Position numbers and translations under genes: made by a program. Positions 8,912-17,355 of a stretch of DNA of 64,000 bases are shown one piece after another. How positions within the stretch are numbered: the stretch's first letter is position 1; each line of letters begins with the position of its first letter. The stretch comes from Microthrixaceae bacterium (GTDB lineage Bacteria; Actinomycetota; Acidimicrobiia; Acidimicrobiales; Iamiaceae). The stretch is from contig JADJDU010000001.1 in NCBI GenBank assembly GCA_016702505.1, positions 372,001 to 436,000 on the forward strand. Direction: 5' to 3'. A model generated the notes under the pieces. That model saw nothing but the letters and a program-made list of their open reading frames with translations, had not been told where the DNA came from and searched no databases.

Positions 8912-9558
8912 GGCTCAGGCATCACGAAGACCGCGCCGAGCGGAGCGCGGGCTCCTCAAGGGGCGTCGCTCTGGTGGAGTTTGCCTTCATATCGATGATT
9001 CTGCTGGTGTTGGTAGCTGGAGCTATTGACTACGGGCTTGCGTGGCGTTCCGCAGTAGTCGCAACCGAGGCAGGGCGAGCGGGCGCCCGCACCGGGGCAG
9101 CGATGGCTGTTAGCCCGAGGGCTGATTATGAGGCTCTGAGCGGGGTGAGGGCGAGTCTCGCGGCTGGGGGGCGGCTTGATGATGTAGATCGTGTTGTTCT
9201 GTTTCGAGCCACCTCCGCGAACGGTGCACCTCCAGCAAGCTGCATCGCGCAAACCCCCTCCGGATCTGAGTGCGTGGTCCTCAATCAAGCTCAACTCGAC
9301 AACATCTCGCCATCAAACTTCAATTACACCCTTGCGGCAGACCCATGGTTGCCGGCTACAGGCACTGGTTGTATGACGAGTAACCGAATGCTTGCAACCA
9401 CGACTTGGTGTCCTTCCAGCCGAAACAACACCCTTCATAACGCCCAGTATCTGGGAATCTACATTCGCCTCAAGACCGACAACCTGTTCCCGATCTTGGG
9501 TGCACAGCAGACTATTGAACGAACGGCCGTGATGCGGCTTGAACCAACGCCACTCTGA
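8908..9558 (+). CDS. TadE-like pseudopilin 2
   Basis: 216 aa. The N-terminal GVALVEFAFISMILLVLVAGAIDYGLAW is a TadE transmembrane segment. It is followed by AGRAGARTGAAMAVSP, a typical TadE pattern. The exported part aligns by eye with the preceding protein: paired cysteines (SCIAQTPSGSEC and CMTSNRMLATTTWCP) and an ending YLGIYIRLKTDNLFPILG. The two are probably an ancient duplication acting as a pseudopilin pair. The start overlaps the upstream stop by 4 nt, and the stop is 10 bp before the preferred start of the TadG-like gene. Confidence 0.8.
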   Translation: MRLRHHEDRAERSAGSSRGVALVEFAFISMILLVLVAGAIDYGLAWRSAVVATEAGRAGARTGAAMAVSPRADYEALSGVRASLAAGGRLDDVDRVVLFRATSANGAPPASCIAQTPSGSECVVLNQAQLDNISPSNFNYTLAADPWLPATGTGCMTSNRMLATTTWCPSSRNNTLHNAQYLGIYIRLKTDNLFPILGAQQTIERTAVMRLEPTPL

Positions 9559-9568
9559 GGTGTTTGCA

Positions 9569-11107
9569 ATGACTCGAACATTTGCTCATCGACGTAACGC
9601 CATCCTTGTCTCACCGATAAAGCGCCCGCGTCAACGTGGGTATGTTTTGGTGATGTTCGCTTTGGCCTTGGTTCCGATCCTGCTTATGGTTGGTTTCTCG
9701 GTTGATGTGGGTTCATGGTACAACCGCGCGGCCCAACTGCGTAAGGCCGCCGACGCCGCGGCTCTTGCGGGCGTGGTCTGGCTGCCAGATGAAGGCCAGG
9801 CAACCGCTTATGCGTTGGCGGCCGCGGCCAGAAACGGTGTCGAACCTGGCAACGGTGTCTCGATTACGGTCCAGCGCAGCAGTGCGAACGAGCGCAGGCT
9901 CAAGGTGTCGATTACCGATACGCGTGTTGGAAGCTTCTTTTTCAAGAACCTCGGTGGCAACGATATATCCCTCACTCGCCACTCCTTTGCCGAATACCGG
10001 TTGCCGGTACCTCTTGGAAGCCCCCGGAACTACTTCGGTACAGGTGAGTTGCTGCCGGCGGGGCCACGGCGAGAATACCTCAACCAGGCTATTAATACGT
10101 ACTGCTATTCCAAGGTCCAGGGTGACCGGCATCAGAGCCGCTACTTCAGTGCCAACACGGGACATGTATGCACGCCAACACTCAACACTGAATATCGTCC
10201 GGACGGATATGAGCTGTACATAGATGCTCCGGAGGGTCGGCCTGCTGGCATTGATGTTCTTCTCTATGATCCCCAGTATCGGCCCGGTACATTTCCAGAT
10301 ACCGGGAATGGGAGTGAGAACTTCAGTTATGAACTGTGGCGAGAGAACTCTCCTTTCACGCCGACTGACGACGTAAGAGTGTGCGGTCCTACTACCTATA
10401 CAGCATCATCTGGTTACAACTATACGTTCCTTAGTGTAAACAAGTGGAATCGATTGTGCACTATTCAGCCGGGTTGGGCTAGTGGTCGATATATCCTAAA
10501 GGCACGTAACGGCAGTGTCCCGGGGTCGGCGTTGGGCTCCAACCAATGGGGTGTGGTTGCCCGCTATACGAATGGAGCTGCTGGATCGCAGGGGTTTAGT
10601 AACGGCTTGTGCGATGCCCGAGAGTGGGCGTTGTGCCCCAGCGTTTACGGCAAGGACGCCATCTCTGTCTACGCGGCCTCGGACGGGAGCACCGCACAGT
10701 TCTTCTTGGCAGAGATCGAACCAGAACACGCTGGTAAGAAGCTAAAGCTTGAACTGTGGGACCCTGGTGAAGGAGGGTCTGTACTGAGAATCTTGCAGCC
10801 AACGGGTCAAAACACATGGTCTCCGAAACAAATGAGTTGGAGTGCATACTACAACGAGAACACCACGCCGGCAGGCGGCGGCCGGAGTGGGACTAACCAG
10901 ACATCGATAGACATTACCGGTAGCAGGTATAACGGTCACCGGCTGGTCATTGAAGTAGATTTGACTGGATATACTCCACCGGCGAACAACCATTGGTGGA
11001 AAATCGAATATGAGTTCAATGATCCAGGCAGGCCAGACGTGACCGACCGGACGACGTGGACGGCCGATATCATCGGCGATCCGGTTCACCTGGTGGAGGA
11101 GTACTGA
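9569..11107 (+). CDS. TadG-like protein with a long Cys-rich C-terminal module
   Basis: 512 aa from the ATG at 9569, which has a GAGG ribosome site; the frame also opens at 9539 inside the upstream gene. The N-terminus has the TadG/TadE-like membrane anchor GYVLVMFALALVPILLMVGF, then SVDVGSWYNRAAQLRKAADAAALAG, the classic Tad-domain helix. Residues ~55-150 complete a TadG-like unit. From about nt 10003 to 11080 a ~355-aa module (RNYFGTG to DRTTWTADI) matches the module of the 4419 gene. At least six cysteines are shared (INTYCYSKV, LCTI, LCDAREWALCP). In the Tad context it may be a pilus-associated adhesin or tip protein; that role is inferred. Codons are more A/T-rich than in the flanking backbone genes. 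Confidence 0.8.
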   Translation: MTRTFAHRRNAILVSPIKRPRQRGYVLVMFALALVPILLMVGFSVDVGSWYNRAAQLRKAADAAALAGVVWLPDEGQATAYALAAAARNGVEPGNGVSITVQRSSANERRLKVSITDTRVGSFFFKNLGGNDISLTRHSFAEYRLPVPLGSPRNYFGTGELLPAGPRREYLNQAINTYCYSKVQGDRHQSRYFSANTGHVCTPTLNTEYRPDGYELYIDAPEGRPAGIDVLLYDPQYRPGTFPDTGNGSENFSYELWRENSPFTPTDDVRVCGPTTYTASSGYNYTFLSVNKWNRLCTIQPGWASGRYILKARNGSVPGSALGSNQWGVVARYTNGAAGSQGFSNGLCDAREWALCPSVYGKDAISVYAASDGSTAQFFLAEIEPEHAGKKLKLELWDPGEGGSVLRILQPTGQNTWSPKQMSWSAYYNENTTPAGGGRSGTNQTSIDITGSRYNGHRLVIEVDLTGYTPPANNHWWKIEYEFNDPGRPDVTDRTTWTADIIGDPVHLVEEY

Positions 11108-11150
11108 CCTAGCGCTGCTGCCGGCGGGCTGCCGGTGAGCAGGAAGATCG

Positions 11151-11180
11151 CGAGGCCCCCGACCTTGGCCGGGGGCCTCG
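11151..11180 (+). terminator. GC-rich hairpin after the tad-like genes
   Basis: An 11-bp perfect stem CGAGGCCCCCG / CGGGGGCCTCG with an 8-nt loop, 43 bp downstream of the stop at 11107 and 38 bp before obg. There is no T-run, which is common for actinobacterial hairpin terminators. Confidence 0.65.
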
Positions 11181-11217
11181 TCGCGTCAGGGGGTTGGGTC
11201 GGTAGTGTGCGGGGACC

Positions 11218-12462
11218 ATGTCCGGGTTCGTCGATGAAGCACAACTGAACGCCAAGGGCGGAGACGGGGGCGCCGGGTGCGTGTCGTTCCGGCGGGAGGC
11301 CCACGTCCCAAAAGGTGGCCCCGACGGTGGCGATGGCGGGCGGGGCGGACACGTGTGGCTGGTGGCCAACCGCAACGTGGCTTCGCTGCTGGCCTTTCGG
11401 GACCACCCCCACCGCAAGGCGGTCAGCGGCACCCATGGCCAAGGCAAGAAGAAGCATGGTCATGGAGGATCCGACCTCGAGGTGGCCGTACCCGAGGGCA
11501 CCGTCGTCTACGACTTCGATGGGCGGGTGTTGGCCGACCTGATCAACCCCGGTGACCGGTTCCTGGCCGCCGCCGGTGGCCGAGGCGGGCGGGGCAACAG
11601 CCGATTCCTGTCCAACAAGCGTCGGGCCCCCACCTTCGCCGAACAGGGTGAGGCCGGCGAAGAACGTTGGATGCGCCTCGAGCTCAAGTTGTTGGCCGAC
11701 GTGGCTCTGGTCGGATTTCCCAACGTGGGTAAGAGCACCTTGATCTCACGGATCTCGGCGGCCAAGCCCAAGATCGCCGACTACCCCTTCACCACCCTCG
11801 AACCGAACCTGGGCGTGGTGCGAATGGACGACGGCGTCGAGTTCGTGGTGGCCGACATCCCCGGACTCATCGAAGGTGCCGCCGAGGGAAAGGGACTGGG
11901 GCACCAGTTCCTGCGTCACGTCGAACGAGCTCGGGCCCTCGTAGTCCTCATCGACCTGGCCCCCACCGCCGGTCATGATCCCGCCACCCAGGAACAGGTG
12001 CTACTGGCCGAACTGGGTGCCTACCGGCCCGAGTTGCTGGACCGGCCCCGCCTGGTGGTGGGCAGCCGATCAGACCTGGCCGAGCCCGACACGATCGCCG
12101 CTTTCGAGGGACTCACCTTCTCGGCCGTCACCGGCACCGGTCTGGCTCATCTGACCGGTGCCATGGCCCAGGTCGTGCACCAGGCCCGCCACGCCGAACC
12201 CGAACCGGAACCGTTCGTTGTGCATCGTCCCGCCAGCGTGGGTATCACCATCGAACGCCTCGACTCGGGGGCATTCGTGGTCCACGGTCGGGCCGCGGAG
12301 AGGGCCGTGGCCCTGTCCGACCTGACCAACCTGGAGGCTCTGGCTTACGTCCAGGAGCGGCTCCGCAAGCTGGGGGTGGACAAGGCCCTGGCCAAGGCGG
12401 GCGCAGTGGAAGGGTCACCGGTCCAAGTCGGTGGGTTCCACTTCGAGTACGTCCCCGACTGA
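11218..12462 (+). CDS. obgE: GTPase Obg/CgtA
   Basis: 414-aa ribosome-assembly and stress GTPase. Domains in order: Gly-rich Obg fold (FVDEAQLNAKGGDGGAGC, residues 1 to ~160); G domain with Walker A GFPNVGKST (166-174), switch I YPFTTLEPNLG and G3 DIPGLIEGA; and a C-terminal OCT domain (GITIERLDSGAFVVHG to FEYVPD). The usual G4 NKxD motif is replaced by SRSD (283-286). The aspartate that contacts guanine is kept but Asn/Lys are not. The stop codon directly abuts the stop of the convergent permease gene (TGA|TCA), so there is no spacer. Obg normally follows rpmA; here the dgt and tad genes separate them. Confidence 0.96.
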   Translation: MSGFVDEAQLNAKGGDGGAGCVSFRREAHVPKGGPDGGDGGRGGHVWLVANRNVASLLAFRDHPHRKAVSGTHGQGKKKHGHGGSDLEVAVPEGTVVYDFDGRVLADLINPGDRFLAAAGGRGGRGNSRFLSNKRRAPTFAEQGEAGEERWMRLELKLLADVALVGFPNVGKSTLISRISAAKPKIADYPFTTLEPNLGVVRMDDGVEFVVADIPGLIEGAAEGKGLGHQFLRHVERARALVVLIDLAPTAGHDPATQEQVLLAELGAYRPELLDRPRLVVGSRSDLAEPDTIAAFEGLTFSAVTGTGLAHLTGAMAQVVHQARHAEPEPEPFVVHRPASVGITIERLDSGAFVVHGRAAERAVALSDLTNLEALAYVQERLRKLGVDKALAKAGAVEGSPVQVGGFHFEYVPD

Positions 12463-15400
12463 TCAGGTTCGGGGGAGCACCTGATCCCGCGGCGCCCGGT
12501 TGAGGGTGGCGCGGATGGCGGGGACCACCGTCCACAACACCCCGGCCGTCGCGGCCGGCAACAACAGGATCGGGATGATCTCCCAGCCCGGGGGTACGAG
12601 TCGTGAGCTGAGAAACTCGCCCCATCCCGCATCCACCCAGCCGTCACGCTTGAGACCCACCAGCACCGCCGTCACCGGCAGCCATCCGAGCGGCAGGGCC
12701 AAGAGCGCACCCAGCAGCGACAACACCACGCCCTCGAAAGCGCTCTGACGTCGCATGCGGGCCGGAGGGGCACCAGCGGCCAGGGCGGCCCGATGGTCAT
12801 CGGCGCTGTCCACCGCTCGCAGGGACAGGGTGATGGCCAACACCCCCAGGGCCAGGATCCCGGTGGCTCCCGCCAGGATCAACAACCACCGGCTCTGCCA
12901 GTCGTCGTCTTCGGCGGTGGACCCGCTGGGGGGACCTGCGGGTTCGTAGTTGCCCTCCGGGTGGCCGTTGAGGATGTGGGTCCAGGCCTGGGTCGGTGTC
13001 GTGGGCACGATGGCCGCATCGGACCCCGCTCCACCGTCGGGCTGAGCGGCGAAGGTCCCGCGGGCAGCCTCCAACTCGGCCAGGGTAGGCACCACCTCGC
13101 CGGTGTCGGCCGACACCCCTTCGAGGGAGGCGTACTCGTTGCCGGTGGCAGGGGTGCTGCGGGCCAGGACGGTGCTGAGCGGCGTGAGGTCGGGGGCGAC
13201 CTGTTCGATCACCCCCGCCGGGACGAGGTGATCGGCCTCCAGCCCGTAGCCAAGGTCTGAACCACCCCCATCGGGGCCGGTCGCAGAATCCAAGGTGACG
13301 GCGGTGGAACTTTCGCCCAGGGTCAGCGGGCCAGGGCGGCCGAACATGGTGACGGCCTGACCGGCCTTGAGCCGTTCGACGGCCCAAGGGACCAACAGCC
13401 CGTCGGCCTGTGCCGGGTCGATCGCGGCCACCGCGTACCAGCCGCCGGTACCGTCGGCCAGGCCGTAGATGCTGATCGGGGTCATGGGACCGGCCACCTC
13501 TTGGACCCGGGCGGCAGCCGCGGCCGACTCCGCCGTTTTCAGGTCGCCGTTGATCTGGACAACCAGACCGCGCCGGTTGGCCAGGAGCACCGTGGAGACC
13601 ATGCGGCCATCGGGGCCGGTGGTAGCGGTCATAGGTGGCTCCGCCGCGCTTGTGGCCTCGGTGTCATGGTCCCCCTCGACCACCAGCGCTCCGCTCTGGA
13701 TTGACGCGTGGCGTCCCGCGGTGCGAATCGCCTCGGTTCGTGCCGTCAACACTCCTACCGGGATGGCCAAGCACACGGCCAGGGCGGCCACGGTGGCCGC
13801 ACCCTGAGTGCGGTGTCTGGCGATGCTTCGCAGCCCCAGGCGCGTGAGCCCGCCGAAGCGGTCCGCCATCCGGCCGGTGACCGCCACCAGGGTGGGGGCC
13901 AGAGCGATGCAGCCGAAGACCACGGCCAGCACCGCACCCAGCACCCAGAGGCTGGCCCACGCGCCGCCCAATCCTTCGGAGATCATTCGGGTCAGGACCA
14001 CCAGGGCCAGCGTTCCGGCGCCGGCCACCACCGCACCGGTGAGCGGTATGCGGGTGGGTACCGGGCCCAGGGGTCGTCGGCCAGCCAGGGCGCTCAACAC
14101 CGGGACCCGGCTGGCGGCCCGGGCCGGTTGCCACGCCGCCAACATCCCAGCGAGGACACCGATGGCAACGGCCACCACGGTTCGTCCCACCGGCATGGTC
14201 ACGTCGACGCCGTACACGCTGGAGACACGTTCGGCAGTGGCCTGGGAGTTCAGGACGGTGATGCTCACCAGCGCCATCACCAGGGCGGCCAGGCCCGCCA
14301 CCAATCCGGGGATGGCCCCCTGGAGCACCAGCGCCGAACGAATGGTTCTGGGGTCTGCCCCGGCACTGGACAGCAGGCCCACGCCCTTGAGCTGGCGGCG
14401 GGAGGCGATGGCGAAGGCGGCCGATGCCACCACCGCAACCACCGCGGCGAAACCGGCCATGAACACGGTGATGAACACCGAAGCGATGTTGGAGCCTTCG
14501 AGCCATGACACCGACGACGAATGGATCTCCACATAGCCGTCATCGAAGAACGAGAAATCGCCGCTCCCGTTGTGGGGTGTGTACTTTGCCCGCGCCATGG
14601 CCGCGACGACCGCGCTGCGATGGTCGCCGGGCGCCCACACGCCGATCATCTGACGGCTCTCCCCGTCCACCAGATCGAAGTGGACGTCGGGGTCCGACCA
14701 CCGGTGCACGCCGCTGGCGAGGCGATCGCGAGAGACCAGGACCGGACTCCCCTGGGGTCGTTCGGTCCAGTACGTGTCGGGCAGGTGCCCAACCACTGCG
14801 GCCAGCTTGTCGACGTCATCGCCCGCCACGCCGATTCCCGACACCGTGAAGCTCTGCCCGGTCCAACCCGAGGTGAGTGTGTCTCCCACGCTCCAACCGC
14901 CGGCCGCGGCCAGGTCTCGGGTGAGGAAGATCTCCTCATCCGAACGGGGGAGGTGGCCGCTCTCTGCTACCCAGCGTGCGCGCCAGCGGGACTGCTCGGG
15001 ACCCTCGTAGACCTCGGTTCCCACCAGGCGCGGTCCCTTGCCGTCGGGTTGCGTGTCATCGGTGGTGAGCCAGTCTGCGCCTGCCCACACTGCCTCTACC
15101 GTGGCCGTCCCGTCGCTGGCCTCCTCGGCGAGGTGACGCAGTTCCTCGACCTGATCGGCGGTGGACTGGGTCCCGGCGCCGGGGGTGGGGGCGGCCGGGT
15201 CGTCCGGGTCTGGCGTTCCGACCTGCTCAGCGCCGGCGACCAGGGTGGGGTCGAGGGTGATCGTGGCGATCCGGCCCCCACGGCTGAACCGATCGGACGC
15301 GAGGGCTCCCTGTTCTGTGGTTCGCTGGGCGGTGAACGCGGCCATGGCGGCCAGCACCGGAACCAAGATCATCACGGTGACAAGACCGTGACGCCAGGGA

Positions 15401-15546
15401 TGGCGGCGGACCTCTCGTCGAGCCAGGCGGAAGGCCAGCGCCCAGTTGGCCCGGGCCCTGGTGGGCGCTGGGGGCCGGTGTTGTGACTGGTCGGGCGTCG
15501 GCCATCCCTGGGTAGGGGGCGGGGGAGGGTTGTGGTCAAAGCTCAT
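12463..15546 (-). CDS. FtsX-like ABC transporter permease
   Basis: 1027 aa, large for a two-FtsX-domain permease. A Pro-rich cytosolic N-terminus (~35 aa) precedes a first membrane segment in HPWRHGLVTVMILVPVLAAM. A ~300-aa extracytoplasmic domain follows, then a first FtsX block with at least four membrane helices, a second extracytoplasmic domain, and a final three-helix FtsX block ending in RAPRDQVLP. The layout fits the MacB/LolCDE-like class that moves lipids or peptides or acts mechanically at the envelope. The start overlaps the ATPase stop by 4 nt, so the two are coupled. Substrate unknown; PadR control suggests drug or envelope stress. Confidence 0.88.
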   Translation of the reverse strand: MSFDHNPPPPPTQGWPTPDQSQHRPPAPTRARANWALAFRLARREVRRHPWRHGLVTVMILVPVLAAMAAFTAQRTTEQGALASDRFSRGGRIATITLDPTLVAGAEQVGTPDPDDPAAPTPGAGTQSTADQVEELRHLAEEASDGTATVEAVWAGADWLTTDDTQPDGKGPRLVGTEVYEGPEQSRWRARWVAESGHLPRSDEEIFLTRDLAAAGGWSVGDTLTSGWTGQSFTVSGIGVAGDDVDKLAAVVGHLPDTYWTERPQGSPVLVSRDRLASGVHRWSDPDVHFDLVDGESRQMIGVWAPGDHRSAVVAAMARAKYTPHNGSGDFSFFDDGYVEIHSSSVSWLEGSNIASVFITVFMAGFAAVVAVVASAAFAIASRRQLKGVGLLSSAGADPRTIRSALVLQGAIPGLVAGLAALVMALVSITVLNSQATAERVSSVYGVDVTMPVGRTVVAVAIGVLAGMLAAWQPARAASRVPVLSALAGRRPLGPVPTRIPLTGAVVAGAGTLALVVLTRMISEGLGGAWASLWVLGAVLAVVFGCIALAPTLVAVTGRMADRFGGLTRLGLRSIARHRTQGAATVAALAVCLAIPVGVLTARTEAIRTAGRHASIQSGALVVEGDHDTEATSAAEPPMTATTGPDGRMVSTVLLANRRGLVVQINGDLKTAESAAAAARVQEVAGPMTPISIYGLADGTGGWYAVAAIDPAQADGLLVPWAVERLKAGQAVTMFGRPGPLTLGESSTAVTLDSATGPDGGGSDLGYGLEADHLVPAGVIEQVAPDLTPLSTVLARSTPATGNEYASLEGVSADTGEVVPTLAELEAARGTFAAQPDGGAGSDAAIVPTTPTQAWTHILNGHPEGNYEPAGPPSGSTAEDDDWQSRWLLILAGATGILALGVLAITLSLRAVDSADDHRAALAAGAPPARMRRQSAFEGVVLSLLGALLALPLGWLPVTAVLVGLKRDGWVDAGWGEFLSSRLVPPGWEIIPILLLPAATAGVLWTVVPAIRATLNRAPRDQVLPRT

Positions 15547-16430
15547 CGGGCCACCGCCGATGAGTCGGTGGGGTCGATGTCGCCATGGGCGGAGGTGGAT
15601 GCGGAGTCGGCCGGTGCCCAGGCCTGGTCATCGACCGACGGATCCGAGTGGTTTGGGCTCACAGAGCCGTCGCTGGTCGATGTTGTGGTGAGGTTGGCGC
15701 CCTTGGCGTTGGTGTTGGGACGACCATCTGCGGGCCGGCTCGGTCGGCTGGCGGTGTCGCTCACCACCCGGCCATCTCGCAACGTCACCACCCGGTCGGC
15801 ATATCCGGCCACTCGAGGTTCATGGGTCACCACCAGGACCGCAGCCCCCTCCTCGGCCAGCGTGCAGAACAGCTCCATGATGCGGTCGCCGGTCTGGGTG
15901 TCGAGGGCGCCGGTGGGCTCATCGGCCAACACCAGGCGCCGGGGCACGGCCACGGCCCGGGCGATGGCCACCCGCTGCTGCTGACCGCCAGAGAGGTCGT
16001 CGGGGTAGCGGTCCAGCGGCGGGTCGATCCCCACCCGCTCCAAAGCGGTCTCGGCGATGCCCCGGGCTTGGCGCAGGCTCATACCGTCGAGCTCCAAGGG
16101 GAGGGTGACGTTCTCCAGTGCGGTGAGGGTGGGGAGCAGGTTGTACTGCTGGAAGACCACGCCCACGTCGGTGCGGCGCAGACGGGCCAGGTCGGCGGGG
16201 GAGCGCCGCCCCACGTCATCTCCGTTCACCAGGACGTGACCGGCGGTGGCGATCACCATGCCCGCAGCCAGGTGCAACAGGGTGGACTTGCCCGAACCGC
16301 TGGGACCCATGATGGCCGTGACCGAGCCGGGCATCAGGTCCAGGTCGACGTCTCGTACCGCAGGTACCTCCACGATGCCGTGGTGGTAGGTCTTGGTGGT
16401 AGCTCGGAAGCTGAGCGTTGGAGTGGTCAT
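15543..16430 (-). CDS. MacB-like ABC transporter ATP-binding protein
   Basis: 295 aa from the ATG at 16430, chosen because it overlaps the padR stop by 4 nt and starts directly before the ABC fold; the frame extends to 16484. Walker A GPSGSGKST (42-50), Q-loop VVFQQYNLLP (91-100), signature LSGGQ (146-150) and Walker B with DEPTGALD (170-177) are all intact. Sequence around the Q-loop and DEPTGALD is of the LolD/MacB/FtsE type. After the ABC fold there is a ~60-aa Ser/Pro/Asp-rich tail with no evident domain. It pairs with the FtsX-like permease immediately downstream. Confidence 0.93.
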   Translation of the reverse strand: MTTPTLSFRATTKTYHHGIVEVPAVRDVDLDLMPGSVTAIMGPSGSGKSTLLHLAAGMVIATAGHVLVNGDDVGRRSPADLARLRRTDVGVVFQQYNLLPTLTALENVTLPLELDGMSLRQARGIAETALERVGIDPPLDRYPDDLSGGQQQRVAIARAVAVPRRLVLADEPTGALDTQTGDRIMELFCTLAEEGAAVLVVTHEPRVAGYADRVVTLRDGRVVSDTASRPSRPADGRPNTNAKGANLTTTSTSDGSVSPNHSDPSVDDQAWAPADSASTSAHGDIDPTDSSAVAR

Positions 16431-17017
16431 TGGATCCGCCCTTCGGGATTGGAGATGAGAACTGACTCGCAGTGGTCGAGCCAACGGAGGTCGGCTTCTT
16501 GGCGGGCCGAGATCGCCTCGGCCATGAGGTCGGCGGCCACCCGGGCCGCGGCGATGTCGCGGGGGTCACCGGCGGTGTCCGCCGGACGGTTGGCGGCCCG
16601 GGTTCGGGCCCGACGATGGGCCTGGGCCTGGCGGTAGAGCTCGGCCCGTTGACGGTCCACGACCGACAAGGCCTCGGTGGCGGAACGGCCGAAGGCCAAC
16701 AGCACCTTCACCAACAACTCGTCCCGCGGAGGGCTCTCGGCGCTCGGACCCTCGTCGAACCAGTCGTCGAGCGCCCCCTTGCCCGCTGGGGTCAACTGCC
16801 ACCGCCGACGGTCCCGACCCCCCGCCTCGGCATCGGCCGGATCCTCATCGACGGCCTGGACCAGGCCATCGGTGTGAAGTCGTTCGAGCGTTGTGTACAC
16901 CTGGCCCACGTTCACGGTCCACACCCCTCCGGTTCGGGCCTCGAAGGCGCCTTTGAGGTGGTAGCCGTGAGCGGGACCCTCTTCGAGCAGGGCCAACAGA
17001 CCCATCCGCACTGACAT
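16427..17017 (-). CDS. PadR family transcriptional regulator
   Basis: 196 aa. The N-terminal winged helix (MSVRMGLLALLEEGPAHGYHLKGAFEA..VNVGQVYTTLERLHTDGLV) is the PadR signature. The C-terminal ~100 aa (RQRAELYRQAQAHRRAR) are helical and typical of PadR subfamily 2 dimerisation. First gene of a three-gene operon with the MacB-like ATPase and FtsX-like permease, all joined by 4-nt overlaps. This is a standard ligand-responsive repressor plus efflux arrangement. A 28-bp near-perfect palindrome touches the start codon, so autoregulation is very likely. No Shine-Dalgarno sequence is visible, so the transcript may be leaderless. Confidence 0.93.
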   Translation of the reverse strand: MSVRMGLLALLEEGPAHGYHLKGAFEARTGGVWTVNVGQVYTTLERLHTDGLVQAVDEDPADAEAGGRDRRRWQLTPAGKGALDDWFDEGPSAESPPRDELLVKVLLAFGRSATEALSVVDRQRAELYRQAQAHRRARTRAANRPADTAGDPRDIAAARVAADLMAEAISARQEADLRWLDHCESVLISNPEGRIQ

Positions 17018-17045
17018 AGTTACGCAGTATGCATACTCAGTAACT
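17018..17045 (-). promoter_or_regulatory. PadR operator palindrome
   Basis: Outer arms AGTTAC / GTAACT enclose the perfect palindrome AGTATGCATACT, with a 2-bp mismatch on each side. The 28-bp site ends exactly one base before the padR ATG. PadR proteins typically bind such ATGCAT-centred palindromes. Binding here would block the promoter of the whole transporter operon. Confidence 0.75.
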
Positions 17046-17355
17046 AGGCGTCAAGAGTTCGACATCCAGGCTCAACCCCACCCGGAGGCAGAGCTCCTTG
17101 TGGCGGAGCCCCCGACCTGCGGAGATCGGCTTTGCCAGTCCTGGCAACGAAGACCTCGGCCGCTAGGCCGGGAACCGAACTCCTCCGCAAGGCTCTGCTT
17201 TTCGAAGGATCCAGCCTCATGAGCCGGGACCTATACGCTGCTGGTCGGCGTGGGCACCGGCCCACCGGCGAGGTAGGTCTCCAATGGGCAGAGCACGCTT
17301 CCGGTCTGGTGAAGGTCATGGCGCGCTTGGCCGGGCAGGAGACGATCCTTCGAGG
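17046..17355. other. Gap holding a dispersed repeat copy
   Basis: 310 bp between padR and the secreted-protein gene. The central part (17087-17213) is one copy of the ~127-bp repeat listed separately. The remainder, 17214-17355, has an open frame continuing upstream of the chosen GTG. Its Arg/Gly-rich translation does not look like a signal peptide, so I treat it as non-coding leader. Confidence 0.5.
17087..17213 (+). repeat. Dispersed ~127-bp intergenic repeat, copy 1
   Basis: Begins GGCAGAGC and ends in GGCTCTGCTTTTCG, so its ends are inverted repeats. It aligns along its length with 20432-20557; the core GTGGCGGAGCCCCCGACCTG and the next 20 bases, through CGGCTTTGCC, are identical in both. 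Not coding. It resembles a MITE or REP-like palindromic unit. Confidence 0.65.
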
